Translations under genes and position numbers: made by a program
In this document: in pieces, positions 63,055 through 64,000 of the stretch
Layout of the letters: each line of letters begins with the position of its first letter
Position numbering within the stretch: the first letter of the stretch is position 1
NCBI RefSeq assembly: GCF_003259935.1
Contig: NZ_QLMH01000002.1
Coordinates: 1-64,000 of the forward strand
Direction: 5' to 3'
Source: Paranoxybacillus vitaminiphilus
Lineage (GTDB): Bacteria > Bacillota > Bacilli > Bacillales > Anoxybacillaceae
DNA: 64,000 nt
Notes under the pieces: generated by a model
The model's database searches: none
Seen by the model: only the letters and a program-made list of their open reading frames with translations
What the model was told of the DNA's origin: nothing

Positions 63055-63167
63055 ATTATATTCAAATATAGGATGTTGTCAATATATTTTACATACAAAA
63101 ATTCAGCAAAAACGATTTGATCGAACGACAGCTTCCTCAATTTACCACGTTCTATTATGTTTGTCAA
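63055..63167 (-). promoter_or_regulatory. Tandem promoters of the tRNA operon
   Basis: Proximal: TTGACA (63077-63082) and TATAAT (63055-63060), 16 bp apart, consensus hexamers. Distal: TTGACA (63162-63167) and TAAATT (63139-63144), 17 bp apart. A further TTGACA lies between the Trp and Tyr genes in the same TTGTCAATATATT block (62925-62937). The remaining part to 63295 holds no gene. Confidence 0.8.
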
Positions 63168-63295
63168 TATATTTTTCGATTGTGACAGCCTACCAATAAT
63201 ATTATAGCGCGTTTTTTATTATTTACGTATAATTTTATCATAAACTTTCAACTTCATCGGCACATTACATCAATCATGAAAGGAGATGGCCTAAA

Positions 63296-63583
63296 GTGAA
63301 GCTGTCTTTTGTTGAATTATTGAACGCTTACCGCCAACTATGGTCCAATCGTTCTTTAGCAAACGCCCAAAACTTAAATGAGGAAAACAGCAAGCAACTA
63401 TTGCTTGAAACGATTGAAAAAGAACTGCGCGATGAAATGACACATCCGCGCGTGCGGCAGTCGCCTGAAGTGAAATTTTACATCGCGCTGCAACGAATTA
63501 TGCTCTCCTCGCTAAACGATCATGAAAAACTCGAGTTAATTAAGCTGCATCTTGAAGTCATGAATAAAATTAGTCATTATTGA
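63296..63583 (+). CDS. Small soluble protein of unknown function
   Basis: A 95-residue helical protein beginning with GTG behind AAAGGAGATGGCC. It reads MKLSFVELLNAYRQLWSNRS and later EVKFYIALQRIMLSSLNDHE, rich in Leu and Glu, without membrane segments or a known motif. A terminator follows at once, so it is monocistronic. Protein-like composition and good signals support it as a real gene. Confidence 0.75.
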   Translation: MKLSFVELLNAYRQLWSNRSLANAQNLNEENSKQLLLETIEKELRDEMTHPRVRQSPEVKFYIALQRIMLSSLNDHEKLELIKLHLEVMNKISHY

Positions 63584-63604
63584 GCTTTTTCTCACTGCAC
63601 CGCA

Positions 63605-63630
63605 AAAGAGCCAAACACGGCTCTTTTTTT
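63605..63630 (+). terminator. Intrinsic terminator
   Basis: AAGAGCC pairs with GGCTCTT around a 6-base loop, followed by TTTTT. It lies 22 bp after the small gene. Confidence 0.85.
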
Positions 63631-63694
63631 CGCATAAAACAGCGATATTCGCAAAAAATATGTAGCGAAATTATTCTTTTAGGGAGGAATTTTT

Positions 63695-64000
63695 GTGTCG
63701 TTCATTCCGTACGATCCATTCCGTCATTTCGATACGATAAGACGCGATTTTGATCGTTTCTTCTCAACGGACTTTCCTGCGTTATTTTCCCGCTTTAATG
63801 AACATATGAGCATGCCGCGCATCGATATGCACGAAACGGACCATGAGTACATTGTTTCTTGCGATTTGCCTGGTCTTGAGAAAAAAGAAGATGTAAACAT
63901 TGATGTGAACAACAACGTGTTAACGATTAGCGGCACTATCGAGCGCAACAAAGATATAAAAGAAGAACAGCTCCATCGCCGCGAACGTTTTTTCGGGCGG
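63695..64000 (+). CDS. Hsp20/alpha-crystallin small heat-shock protein, partial
   Basis: The frame starts at GTG (63695) behind AGGGAGGAATTTTT and reads MSFIPYDPFRHFDTIRRDFD, then PRIDMHETDHEYIVSCDLPG and NIDVNNNVLTISGTIERN. This is the N-terminal arm and the first half of the alpha-crystallin domain of an Hsp20 chaperone. It is cut at the window edge after 102 codons. Such proteins bind unfolding proteins under heat stress. No CIRCE or CtsR-like operator is visible in front. Confidence 0.93.
   Translation, partial: MSFIPYDPFRHFDTIRRDFDRFFSTDFPALFSRFNEHMSMPRIDMHETDHEYIVSCDLPGLEKKEDVNIDVNNNVLTISGTIERNKDIKEEQLHRRERFFGR

Overview
The window looks like chromosomal DNA of a moderately thermophilic Bacillaceae (Geobacillus/Parageobacillus clade or a close relative). 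The grounds are strong Shine-Dalgarno sites, sigma-A promoters, a proBA operon under a T-box leader, an sdpRI-like pair, B. subtilis-type Zur and LacI sites, a Tyr-Trp-His-Gln-Gly-Cys tRNA run, and a 30-bp CRISPR repeat ending in ATTGAAAC of the type seen in thermophilic Firmicutes. Species is inferred, not shown.

Layout. (1) 1-8951, minus strand: a catabolic operon with a TRAP transporter, a family III CoA-transferase, a small unknown protein, a cupin, a ThDP enzyme, a zinc alcohol dehydrogenase, an aldehyde dehydrogenase and a short citrate-synthase-like/citryl-CoA-lyase-like protein. Its promoter region carries five copies of the palindrome TTAGATCGATCTAA. (2) 9337-13680: a membrane protein, then a T-box leader and proBA. 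(3) 13682-20260: an SDR relic, a MATE exporter and a Nik/Opp/Cnt-type ABC importer behind a near-perfect Zur box. (4) 20852-27302: housekeeping and small genes (HAD phosphatase, sirtuin, sdpRI-like pair) and a frameshifted MFS gene. (5) 27309-37001: a defence-like island with an IS1595 relic, a toxin-like fragment, an HNH nuclease, a NERD-UvrD helicase, a MITE, a type II restriction-modification system with a C-type regulator, a truncated DUF3427-type helicase and a NUDIX hydrolase. (6) 37673-48711: a sugar-acid operon (LacI regulator, two PfkB kinases, HxlA/HxlB, an Ldh-family dehydrogenase, KDPG aldolase, TRAP transporter, DapA-family aldolase). It is bracketed by direct repeats of the 3' end of a cytosine-deaminase-like gene and has a second MITE inside. 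(7) 49009-56926: metY, a broken DMT exporter, a YhfC-family protease, a P-loop kinase, a DIP1984-family protein, a 5'-3' exonuclease and an M29 aminopeptidase. (8) 57174-59675: a CRISPR array of 38 repeats with no cas gene in view. (9) 59882-61440: an IS982 relic, a HigBA-like toxin-antitoxin pair with palindromic operators and an integrase relic. (10) 61463-63028: nine tRNA genes with tandemly duplicated tRNA 5' parts and a shared spacer element. (11) 63296-64000: a small unknown gene and a partial Hsp20 gene.

How it works together. Both TRAP operons couple uptake of an organic or sugar acid to its breakdown. The second resembles the enterobacterial yia logic: TRAP transporter, YiaK-type dehydrogenase, kinase and an OMPDC-suprafamily phosphoulose lyase, with a KDG/KDPG branch added. 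The island and the relics around it show repeated gene gain and decay. Several single-base frameshifts lie in homopolymers, so they may be real decay or assembly error. Recognition sites, substrates and phage targets cannot be read from sequence alone.
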